Shown: positions 1 through 7,208 of the stretch, piece by piece
Numbering within the stretch: the stretch's first letter is position 1
Layout: each line of letters starts with the position of its first letter
NCBI GenBank assembly: GCA_023150805.1
Contig: JAKLKF010000033.1
Coordinates: forward strand, 1 to 44,082
Source: Myxococcota bacterium
GTDB lineage: Bacteria; Myxococcota_A; UBA796; UBA2385
DNA length: 44,082 bases
Direction: 5' to 3'
Translations under genes and position numbers: made by a program
The notes under the pieces: model-generated
Told to the model about the DNA's origin: nothing
Database searches by the model: none
The model's input: the letters and a program-made list of their open reading frames with translations, nothing else

Positions 1-404
1 CCCACCAGCGCCACCAGCAGCAGGCCGACGCAGCCCAGGGCCAGCTTGCCCAGCCCGCCGCCGGACCGCGGCGGAGGAGGAGGGGCAGGGGCGGGCGGGT
101 CCGGTCGGTCGTCGGCCTTCTGGCGGGCCGCAGCGGCCTCGTCCAGCGGGCTGCCGCAGCTCCCGCAGAAGGAGGAGATCGCAGCCATCGGCGTGCTGCA
201 GGCCGGACAGACCCGGTCGGCGCCGTGGTAGGGGTGGTCGGCGACCGCGATCTCCTGGCCCTCGGGCGGGTAGTAGCGCTTGTCGGCGTCCTGCGGGTGG
301 CCGCAGCTGGGGCAGTGGCGGTGGTCCAGGCCCAGCAGCTTCTCGGTGCCGCAGGCCGGGCAGTCCCACAGCATCTGGTAGCGGCCCAGGTCCTCGGTGC
401 GCAT
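1..404 (-). CDS. Double zinc-ribbon protein with membrane segment (partial, 3' end off window)
   Basis: Read from an ATG at 404 toward the left edge, where the frame is still open, so the C-terminus is missing (about 134 residues visible). A strong AGGAGG lies just upstream of the ATG. The visible protein has two treble-Cys-pair zinc ribbons: C15-x2-C18-x12-C31-x2-C34 and C66-x2-C69-x10-C80-x2-C83. A Pro-rich linker (about 95-115) and a hydrophobic stretch entering the edge (about 117-134) follow, consistent with a zinc-ribbon domain tethered to the membrane. It is divergent from the NTE-like gene. Zinc binding is well supported by the Cys spacing. The cellular role is unknown; many such proteins are annotated only as zinc-ribbon domain proteins. 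Confidence 0.8.
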   Translation of the reverse strand, partial: MRTEDLGRYQMLWDCPACGTEKLLGLDHRHCPSCGHPQDADKRYYPPEGQEIAVADHPYHGADRVCPACSTPMAAISSFCGSCGSPLDEAAAARQKADDRPDPPAPAPPPPPRSGGGLGKLALGCVGLLLVALV

Positions 405-425
405 GGTGGCTCCTCCTCGTGGTGC

Positions 426-431
426 AGTCTA
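426..431 (-). promoter_or_regulatory. Candidate -10 box (TAGACT) for the zinc-ribbon gene
   Basis: On the minus strand TAGACT lies 21 nt before the ATG at 404, in a GC-rich divergent intergenic space. It fits a TAnnnT pattern seen before several genes in this window. No convincing -35 box was found. Confidence 0.3.
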
Positions 432-475
432 TCGGCGCGCGGGAGCTGCCTGCCCTGGGAGCGCGCCGCCTGCCG

Positions 476-481
476 TAGAGT
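476..481 (+). promoter_or_regulatory. Candidate -10 box (TAGAGT) for the NTE-like gene
   Basis: TAGAGT lies 37 nt before the GTG start at 519, with the Shine-Dalgarno in between. It mirrors the minus-strand TAGACT at 426-431, so the 114-bp divergent spacer would carry two back-to-back promoters. There is no clear -35 box. Confidence 0.3.
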
Positions 482-506
482 GGGGGTCCGAGGGCCCTGG
501 CGGGTC

Positions 507-515
507 GAGGAGGAG
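507..515 (+). promoter_or_regulatory. Ribosome binding site that fixes the GTG start at 519
   Basis: GAGGAGGAG ends a few bases before GTG 519. The frame is open further upstream to about 225, but that part overlaps the divergent zinc-ribbon gene and lacks protein-like content, so this site decides the start. Confidence 0.7.
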
Positions 516-518
516 CCA

Positions 519-3047
519 GTGGTAGACGAGCACTCCCGGCTGCGAGCGACCCTGCTGAGCTGTGGCGATCTGCGAGGCATCAGCGAACCCGCGCTGGACG
601 CGGTGGCGCGGGTCGCTCTTCCGGTGTCCCTCCGGATGGGCGAGGCGCTCGGTGGAGATGCTGGCCCTGGGATGGACCTGTTCGTCGTGGAGCGGGGCCT
701 GGTGACGGTGCAGATGCGCTCCGGCGAGCGGCGCGCCCCTGTCACCGTGGTGTTGGGTCCTGGGGGCTTGTTCGGAGAGAGCGCGCTGGCAGGTCAGGGA
801 CTGACCTCCGCGGTGGCCTGCGCCGAGAGCCACCTGCTCCGCCTCCCCGTGGGCGCGCTCGCGCGCCTGTCCAGGGAGACCCCGTGGGTCGATCCGGACG
901 TGCATGCCGATGATGCGACGCTGGAAGATGCCCTGCGCAGGCTGGCCCTGGTCCGGGGACGGATGTCCTGGATCATCGACCAGCTCCGTCGCTCCCCCCT
1001 GCTTCGAAATGTCCCGCCGGCGCTGTTGTACCCACTGCTCGAGGGGGCCGAGCTGCGCGAGGGCTTCGACCATCAGCACCTGCACGCTGCCGACGCTGCA
1101 TTCGAGGGGTTGGGGTTGGTCCTCTCGGGGGAGGTGATCCTGCAGTTGCCCGCAGCCGCGCGACGGGAGTCTCTCCCAGAAGCGCCGCGTCCCATCATCG
1201 TGGGTGCCGGTGCCACCTTCGGGGAGTCCTGCCTGGCCAGGCCGGGGCCCCTGGGCTTCGAGGTCAGCGCTGGCGGTGATGGTTGCGAGTTCCTCCTCCT
1301 CCGCGCAGACGTGTTCCAGGCCGAGCTGCAGCACTCGCCGGGGCTTCGTCGGGCCGTGTTCAGCGCCGCGGTCCTGGGAGATCCCGAGCGGCGCAGCCTG
1401 GCAGGCATCTGGCTTTCGCGGTCCGACGCCCGGCGGCACGCCAACGAGGTCGCCGTGGTCAGTGACCGACCGGTTCCCGGGCTGGGGACCCTCATTCGTT
1501 GGCTGGCTGCGTCCGCCGGCGAAGACTGGGGCGACCGCGTGCTGGTGATCCAGGTGGACTCCGGCGGTGCGCGCAGCCCGGAGGATGTGCGCCCGGTTGC
1601 CGACCTCGAGTCGAGCGCCCGGCTCCTTCGCCTCCACCCGGAGTTCGTCGGTCCCTGCTCTTCGTTGGAGCGCGCGCGCGCCTGGGCCGACACGGTCTAC
1701 CTGGATCTCGGCGCCCTCGATCCGGCTACCTGCGGCCTCTGGCTGCGGAAGGCGGGTCGGACCTTGTACCTCGCCACGAGCGCGTGGGAGCCCATCCCCG
1801 CCTGGGTGATGAAGGACGTGGTCCGGCCGCCCATCTACACCGCTGTGCTGCCTTCGCCGCCGCCTCGCCCCGACCGCCCGCGGGTGGTGCCGGTTGCCGC
1901 GGTGCGGGTCGACAGGACCCTGCTCGATGCCGCGCGCACGGACTGCGAGTGGGCGCACCTCAACCCGCTGCTTCGTGCGCAGGTGGGCCGCTGGATGCGC
2001 GCGGTCACCCAGCGCCGGGTGGGTGTGGCGCTCAACGGCGGCGGCGCTCTGGCCTACGCCCACGTCGCCCTGCTCGCCGAGCTGCACCGCCAAGGTGTGC
2101 CGGTGGACCTGGTGGCCGGCGTGTCCGGGGGAGCGGTGATCGGTGCCTACTACGCTGCCGGGCGGCAGCTCGGCCTGGCGTGCATCGGACGGGTCCCCAA
2201 GGAGCTTCGATGTGTGCCGGAGCTGGCATTGGCCATCGAGGATGGTCCGCGGATCCTCCGCGCCGCCCACCCCCTGCGCACCGTCATCTCTTCCGCGTCG
2301 TTGGCAGACTTCATCGACCGCCGCTTCCAGGACCTGCTGTTGGAGGATCTGTTGATCCCCTTCCTGCCGGTGTGCACTGACATCGACCTCGCGGTGCAGT
2401 CGAGCCTGCACGTCGGCCCCATCGGCTTCGGCGTGCGGGCCAGCGGGGCGCTGCCGGGGCCCTTCACCCCCGCCACGCTCGACCGGAGGGAGCGGGTGAG
2501 CTGGCGCACTGTCTCCGGGCGCCGACGGCAGCTTCCGGTTGCTCCGCAGGGAGGACCCTCGCAGGTCCGCCTGGTCGACGGTGGTGTGCTCAACAACCTC
2601 CCCGATGACACCTGCTACCTCGAAGGCGCCCAGGTGGTCGTCGCCTCCCAGGTGGTCCCCCCCCCCTCCAGCCGTGCCGAGGGCAGCGACCCCCGCGTCA
2701 TCGCCCTCCAGGAGCGCCTGGGGCGTGGCTCCGGGCGCCTGGCGCGCTTCGCCCGTGAGCTGCACCCGGTGTTGCGGCTCGATGATCTCCTGCGAGCGGC
2801 GCTCCTCATGATGCACGAGCCGCCCGAGCGGGATGGACGGCGCGCAGACGCACGTTTCCAGGCGCATTGTCAGGGCTTCTTCGTGACGGACTGGGGGCGT
2901 GGGGAGGCGATCTGGCGCCAGCAGGAGTCGGGACCGGCTCGTGAGGCCCTACAGGCGGCCGTCGACGACGCGGCCCGGCGGTACTCGCAACTGGGAGGAG
3001 GACCAGCGCATGCGCAGCGCGGGGAAGAGCTTCTGGCCCAGCCATAG
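519..3047 (+). CDS. Patatin-like phospholipase with two cyclic-nucleotide-binding-like domains (NTE-like)
   Basis: Protein of 842 residues. Residues about 20-120 and 158-270 are two cNMP-binding-like beta barrels, each with a Gly-rich GxxFGES turn. A middle region (about 310-430) resembles the domain before the catalytic part in neuropathy-target-esterase proteins. The patatin domain (about 495-760) shows an oxyanion-type NGGGALA loop (507-509), a GVSGG nucleophile elbow with Ser536 and the catalytic Asp687 in a DGG motif. The family hydrolyses acyl esters of (lyso)phospholipids through a Ser-Asp dyad. The predicted role is a nucleotide- or ligand-gated phospholipase/lysophospholipase; ligand and substrate are inference. 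No N-terminal membrane helix is seen, unlike eukaryotic NTE. The GTG start is chosen by the strong Shine-Dalgarno. The gene stands alone, 50 bp before the stress-protein gene. Confidence 0.88.
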   Translation: MVDEHSRLRATLLSCGDLRGISEPALDAVARVALPVSLRMGEALGGDAGPGMDLFVVERGLVTVQMRSGERRAPVTVVLGPGGLFGESALAGQGLTSAVACAESHLLRLPVGALARLSRETPWVDPDVHADDATLEDALRRLALVRGRMSWIIDQLRRSPLLRNVPPALLYPLLEGAELREGFDHQHLHAADAAFEGLGLVLSGEVILQLPAAARRESLPEAPRPIIVGAGATFGESCLARPGPLGFEVSAGGDGCEFLLLRADVFQAELQHSPGLRRAVFSAAVLGDPERRSLAGIWLSRSDARRHANEVAVVSDRPVPGLGTLIRWLAASAGEDWGDRVLVIQVDSGGARSPEDVRPVADLESSARLLRLHPEFVGPCSSLERARAWADTVYLDLGALDPATCGLWLRKAGRTLYLATSAWEPIPAWVMKDVVRPPIYTAVLPSPPPRPDRPRVVPVAAVRVDRTLLDAARTDCEWAHLNPLLRAQVGRWMRAVTQRRVGVALNGGGALAYAHVALLAELHRQGVPVDLVAGVSGGAVIGAYYAAGRQLGLACIGRVPKELRCVPELALAIEDGPRILRAAHPLRTVISSASLADFIDRRFQDLLLEDLLIPFLPVCTDIDLAVQSSLHVGPIGFGVRASGALPGPFTPATLDRRERVSWRTVSGRRRQLPVAPQGGPSQVRLVDGGVLNNLPDDTCYLEGAQVVVASQVVPPPSSRAEGSDPRVIALQERLGRGSGRLARFARELHPVLRLDDLLRAALLMMHEPPERDGRRADARFQAHCQGFFVTDWGRGEAIWRQQESGPAREALQAAVDDAARRYSQLGGGPAHAQRGEELLAQP

Positions 3048-3071
3048 CGTAGGGGCAGGTCCCGCAGGGAC

Positions 3072-3077
3072 TACAAT
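3072..3077 (+). promoter_or_regulatory. Candidate -10 box (TACAAT) for the universal stress protein gene
   Basis: TACAAT is close to the TATAAT consensus and stands out in GC-rich DNA 20 nt before the ATG at 3098. GGAG at 3087-3090 is the Shine-Dalgarno. The predicted leader is very short. No clear -35 box is seen. Confidence 0.45.
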
Positions 3078-3097
3078 GCCCCGCCCGGAGTGCAGCC

Positions 3098-3940
3098 ATG
3101 ACGACCCCCGCCGGCATCCAGCGCATCCTCGTCCCCGTGGACCTCGGCCCGGGCTCCGACCGCGTCTTCGCCCACGCGCTGAAGCTCGCGCTGTGCACCG
3201 GCGCCCGCCTCTCGGCGGTACATGTCGCCCTGGACCCGGACAAGCTTGCCCCCTGGACGCGCCTGCCTGGCGCCCTGGACCTGCTGCTTCGCTGGGGCGT
3301 GTTGCCCGCGGGGGCCACCGAGGCCGAGGTCGAGGCGCTGGGTCTGCATGTCGATCGGGACGCCCGGGTCGACGCCGACACGGAGCAGTCCATCGTCGGC
3401 GCCGTCATCGAGACCCTGCCCAACATCCTGGTCGTCGGCACCAGCGCGCGCACCGGCCTGGAGCGGCTGCGCCACGGCAGCGTAGCAGAGGCCGTCGCCC
3501 GCCGGTCGGGGGCGGTCACGCTCTTCCTGCCCCAGGCCGCGCCCGGGTTCGTGGACATGGACACCGGCAGCGCCGACATCCGCACGGTGATCTTCCCGGT
3601 GGGTGGCCCCGCCGGGGGCCTGCAGCACGCGGTCGACGTGCTCGGCGCCTTCCTGGACGTGCTGGACGTCTCCTCCACCCGCGTCGTGCTCGTCCACGTG
3701 GGCGACGAGTCCCAACCGGAGCTGGAGGTGGCCGCGCGCGAGGGCTGGCAGTGGAGCCTGGACCGTCGGCAGGGGGACGTGGTCGAGGGCGTGCTGGCCG
3801 CCGTCGAGCAACTCCGCCCCGAGCTGGTGGTCATGGCCACCCGCGGCCACGACAGCCTGCTGGACGCGCTGCGGGGGAGCAAGACCGAGCTGGTGCTGCG
3901 CCGGGCCGGATGCGCGGTGCTGGCGGTGCCCGTCGACTGA
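3098..3940 (+). CDS. Tandem-domain universal stress protein (UspA family)
   Basis: Protein of 280 residues made of two Usp domains (about 8-145 and 158-280). Each opens with a strand typical of the family (ILVPVD; VIFPVG). Domain 1 keeps the nucleotide-binding pattern G114-x-S…G120…G127-S128. Domain 2 ends in MATRGHDS…RGS and a VLAVPVD strand. Family members are soluble ATP-binding or ATP-sensing proteins tied to stress survival; the precise partner is unknown. The start is ATG with GGAG 7 nt upstream. It is probably monocistronic, with its own -10-like box 20 nt upstream. Confidence 0.88.
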   Translation: MTTPAGIQRILVPVDLGPGSDRVFAHALKLALCTGARLSAVHVALDPDKLAPWTRLPGALDLLLRWGVLPAGATEAEVEALGLHVDRDARVDADTEQSIVGAVIETLPNILVVGTSARTGLERLRHGSVAEAVARRSGAVTLFLPQAAPGFVDMDTGSADIRTVIFPVGGPAGGLQHAVDVLGAFLDVLDVSSTRVVLVHVGDESQPELEVAAREGWQWSLDRRQGDVVEGVLAAVEQLRPELVVMATRGHDSLLDALRGSKTELVLRRAGCAVLAVPVD

Positions 3941-4078
3941 GCTTGGCTGGCGCGATCCCGCTGTCGCGGTCCTGCGGAGCATCTTGTCCGGCGGTCCGCG
4001 ACGATCCGCACAGCGACGCACTCCTCGCCGATGGCACGCCTCGTGCTCAAGGAGAGGGTGACCCCCACGGAGGACCCC

Positions 4079-4774
4079 ATGACCCCTCGCAGCCTCGTCG
4101 CTCTCTCGCTCATCGGCCTGCCCCTGCTCACCGCCTGCCCCGAGAAGGGCGGCGACGACACCGGCGGCGACAACGCCTGGATGCCCTACTGCGAGGCGAC
4201 CGAGACCCCGCTGGCCTTCGACGAGGCCAGCCCCCTGGGCTTCTCGGGCGCCGACCTGACGGCCGCTATCGGCTCGACCGCCTCTGCGCCCCTGGCCTGG
4301 GTCGACCCCGTCGGCACCACGACCCTGGAGCTGAGCCTGGCCTGGTCCAGCGCCGTCACCTTCGTCGACCTGGAGGAGGCGACTCCCCCCGACGATGCTA
4401 CCGCCATCGCCGACATCGCCGTCATCTGTGACGACTACCTGGTCGTCGGCGCGACCCTGGGCCTGACCAGCGCAGATGGGCTGCTGGCCGACAGCTTCGC
4501 CATCGACCTGTCGGCGACCGCGGCCAACGCCGGCAGCTTCGCTCTCGAGCTGGAGACGGCCGACTTCAGCCACCCCGAGATCTTCGCCGCCTTCGAGGAC
4601 GCCACACCCGGCGAGGGCTCCTCGATCGACGACCAACACCCCCGCATGTCTGGCAGCTTCTCGGCGGGAGGAGGCAGCCAGGGCGAGCTGGCGTGGATCG
4701 CCGAGGGCAGCGGGGAAGGCACCGCCTGGCAGAGCCAGAGCCCGGTGGCGACCTGGGGCTCCGAAGCCGAGTAG
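4079..4774 (+). CDS. Predicted lipoprotein, acidic, unknown function
   Basis: Protein of 231 residues. The start is ATG 4079, with GGAGG five bases before it. An in-frame ATG 48 bases upstream would push the signal peptide inward. The signal peptide ends in a lipobox LLTAC with Cys20, so membrane anchoring by a lipidated Cys is predicted. A Gly/Asp linker containing DDTGG follows, then an Asp/Ala/Ser-rich body with alternating hydrophobic strands and no known domain. The same Cys-plus-DDTG style recurs in other exported proteins of this window. No function is assigned. Confidence 0.8.
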   Translation: MTPRSLVALSLIGLPLLTACPEKGGDDTGGDNAWMPYCEATETPLAFDEASPLGFSGADLTAAIGSTASAPLAWVDPVGTTTLELSLAWSSAVTFVDLEEATPPDDATAIADIAVICDDYLVVGATLGLTSADGLLADSFAIDLSATAANAGSFALELETADFSHPEIFAAFEDATPGEGSSIDDQHPRMSGSFSAGGGSQGELAWIAEGSGEGTAWQSQSPVATWGSEAE

Positions 4775-4798
4775 GCGCCGCGCTGGTCGGCAGATTTT

Positions 4799-4833
4799 AA
4801 CAAGGTCCATGCACAAGGGTGTACGAACTTGTT
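4799..4833. repeat. Imperfect AT-richer inverted repeat (AACAAG / CTTGTT)
   Basis: Arms AACAAG at 4799-4804 and CTTGTT at 4828-4833 are separated by 23 bp in an unusually AT-rich patch between the lipoprotein gene and the decayed region. It could be an operator, a weak terminator or remnant DNA; it has neither the spacing nor the T-run of a standard terminator. Confidence 0.25.
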
Positions 4834-4886
4834 GCGTACCGCGTAGGGCGGGCTGCTCGCGGCGGGTACTCCGTCCCGGACACCCC

Positions 4887-5797
4887 ATGCGCCTGCGCCT
4901 CGTCACCTCCCTGCGCCTCCCGCTGCCCTGACCGCCTGCGGGCCGGATGATCCCGCCGGCGCGACTCCGCCGACCGCACCGCCGACGACACCGGCCTGGT
5001 CGCCGCCGCGCTGGGCCGCTGAGACTACGAGAACCCCTTCTCCAGCGCCCCGGAGTGCAACGACTGCACGGGGGTGGGCTGGGACGTGGAGGCCGCCCGG
5101 ACCGACTGCGCAGCCCCGGTGGTCGCCGCCGACCCAGGCCGGTTCGTGGGGGGGCAGGACTGCCCGCGCGACGCCGTCGTGGGTGAGTGCACCATCGGCG
5201 CCGGCACCGAGACCGAGACCGTCATCGTGGTGCCCGGTGAGGACCCCGCGGCCTGCGCCTCGGCCGAGCTGGTCTGCACCTGGCAGGCGATCTCCGGCGC
5301 GACCGAGGAAGGGCGACGCTTCGAGGACCAGGCCGACTGCGACGTCGTGGTGCAGCAGCGCCGCTACTGGGCGGCGCAGGCCGCCACGAGCACCTCGCCC
5401 ACCGACCCTCGGCTGGTCGATTCCCAGTGGGTGGAGGAGTACACCGGGGTGACCGAGCAGGTGCAGGCCATGGCGTGCGTGTGTTGTCACAGCAGCGCGC
5501 TCGCGCCGGACGGGTCGGCGTCGGGCTGGAACCTGGAGGACGGGCCTATCTGGGTCGATGGCCTGGGCGACGACGGGCTGGCCGTGCTGGCCGCCTGGGT
5601 GGATCGGCGGCCCGCTGTTCGATCAGCTCATCTACCAGCCCGAGGCCTGCGGCGAGGGACAGGGCATCGGCGCCGACGGGACCGTGCGCTCGGACGCCAC
5701 CGCGCCTGCCCTGGTGTCTGGACAGACCTACTTCCTGGTCGCCCTGCTCGATATCTACAAGCCGGCTATCCGCTGCCTGTTCACCGCGGGGGGCTGA
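4887..5797 (+). pseudogene. Decayed lipoprotein gene with CxxCH-type motif
   Basis: The protein can only be read by changing frame. A start at 4887 gives a signal-like MRLRLVTSLRL. The lipobox ALTAC followed by GPDD is in the next frame. An ADDTG linker appears in the third frame and then meets a TGA at 5020-5022. That frame continues for over 550 bases with dense Cys and acidic residues (PECNDC, ECTIGAG) and CVCCH at 5476-5490, a possible c-type haem site. A last shift near 5603 restores the end (GGPLFDQLIYQ…) to a TGA at 5795-5797. That is at least three indels plus one nonsense codon, all in a recognisable local lipoprotein layout. Sequencing or assembly error is the main alternative to true decay. 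Confidence 0.6.
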
Positions 5798-5850
5798 GGG
5801 ACGGGTCGCCCTGGCGAGAGCGTGGAGATGGGGGAACGACCAGTCGGGCC

Positions 5851-6471
5851 ATGGAGTGCCTGCGCTGCGGGAACCGGAGCTGCCCCGGTCATCTCTGGCG
5901 TCGGACGGGCCCGACCGGGTGCGGTCGTGGCGGCGTGGTGTGGCGGAGAACTGGACGCCCCCAGCCACGGGCTTTCCTGCTGCCTGTCGCGAGCAGGCGG
6001 CCCACGGAGATGCGCTCGCCCTCGACCCCCAGCGCACCTGGTCCCCCGCGGAGCAGGGCCTGGGGACCGAGTCGGACCTGCTGTACCGCGCGCGCGCCTC
6101 GCTGGTGTGGATCACATGCCTGAGCAACCTCGGCGAATCGCTCCGGCGCTGCGTACCGAGCCCGCTCTCCGACTGTAGGGACATGGCATCGCAGCTTTCG
6201 GGACTGCCGCGCCGCGACTCCAGTTCCGGTGCGAGTGGGCGGATCTGGCCTGCTCGGGATCGGGCGGCGCGCCGGCCGAGCTGACTGTCACACGCAGGGT
6301 GATCGTTGCGACTCCCCCTGTGGTCTGTCCACCTCGGATCGCGCCGCGCACATCAGGTCGCTGCGGGCACAGCACGAGCGCAACTGGGGCCTCCTGTCCC
6401 ACCAGATCCAGGAGATCCGGCAGACCATCGCCCTGCTGGAGGCTGTGCACGAGGTGGAGCAGCGCAGGTAG
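5851..6471 (+). pseudogene. Broken coding remnant, frame-shifted, unknown family
   Basis: ATG 5851 opens a Cys-pair start (MECLRCGNRSCPGH) that soon loses coding character. From about 5986 to 6190 another frame reads like protein with strongly GC third positions (…LDPQRTWSPAEQGL…). A further frame is protein-like around 6230-6320. The last frame, about 6320-6471, encodes an alpha-helical end (ERNWGLLSHQIQEIRQTIAL…) and a TAG. No single frame covers the region. I read it as one or more mutated genes on the plus strand; boundaries and identity are uncertain. Confidence 0.4.
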
Positions 6472-6474
6472 AGC

Positions 6475-6949
6475 TTGGGCCAACAGGAGGAGCTTTGGCG
6501 GGGCTTGCAGGAACATGGTTTCACCTCGGTGATCGCCGTCGCCGTCCCCGCGGAGCGAGGGGGCGCGACCTGGGCGCGGACGGGCATCGTGAAGGTCAGC
6601 ATCGCCAGGGATGACGGCCCGGCGCGGGTCCGACAGGCTGTCACAGGCGCTGCCCGCCGCGGCGGTGCCCCTCCCCCCTCGCCTGCCCATGGTTGGCCAC
6701 GTGGAGCGGGTGCTGAGCGTCACCCGTACCCAGGGCTGGACCCAGCAGATGGGCGGTCGAAGGACGGGGCGGACCGCGCGTGCGGAGCGGGCCGGCGCAC
6801 CTGTCGACCTCGGCGCCACCTGGGCCGCCGCGCCCTCTGGCGACAGGCTGAAGCCCTTCCTGCGGGGGATGTGGCTGGAGCAGGTTGGCCAGGACGCCAC
6901 AGACGAAACGCTCCGGCTCCTCGGCCCCTCAGCCCAAGGCAGCCTGTAG
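6475..6949 (+). pseudogene. Second broken coding remnant, unknown family
   Basis: After the TAG at 6469-6471 a protein-like frame begins (QQEELWRGLQEHGF…), weakens after about 6660, and a different frame reads well from about 6680 to a TAG at 6947-6949 (…PSGDRLKPFLRGMWLEQ…). Third positions are mostly G or C in both stretches. No family is recognised. It may be one gene split by a frameshift, or a continuation of the remnant before it. Confidence 0.35.
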
Positions 6950-7208
6950 GCCCTTGGCACCGAGATCCTACGGGTTTCCGGCAGGATTGTGGAAGCCCGG
7001 TGGACTTCCCCGCGCCAGGGGCGCCCGCCGCTCGCCAGGCGGCGAGGTGGGGGAGCGCGCGTGTCGCGCGGTGTGGGGGCGGGTCCGCCACCCCTGCCGC
7101 CAAGAGCCGACGCGGGCCCGCCCGCCCGCCCGGCCCCCCGTCCGGTCGCGGGCGTGGGCCCGCCTGGGTCCCCTTTCAACGGCGTCCGTTCGGCTTTCGT
7201 TGGCTGGC
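6950..7208. other. Intergenic, no gene seen
   Basis: 259 bases with no credible coding frame. There is a small GC stem, CTCGCC-aggc-GGCGAG, at 7031-7046 downstream of the minus-strand Rpn gene, but no T-run follows. Nothing else is recognised. Confidence 0.4.

Noticed and set aside
1340..1380. Additional LexA half-site GTTCAG inside the NTE-like gene
   Set aside because: Single half-site within coding sequence without a partner at 4-bp spacing.
2806..4906. Long minus-strand frames opposite the stress protein and lipoprotein genes
   Set aside because: Low-complexity shadow translation with no start signal or domain; the plus-strand genes have Shine-Dalgarno sites and motifs.
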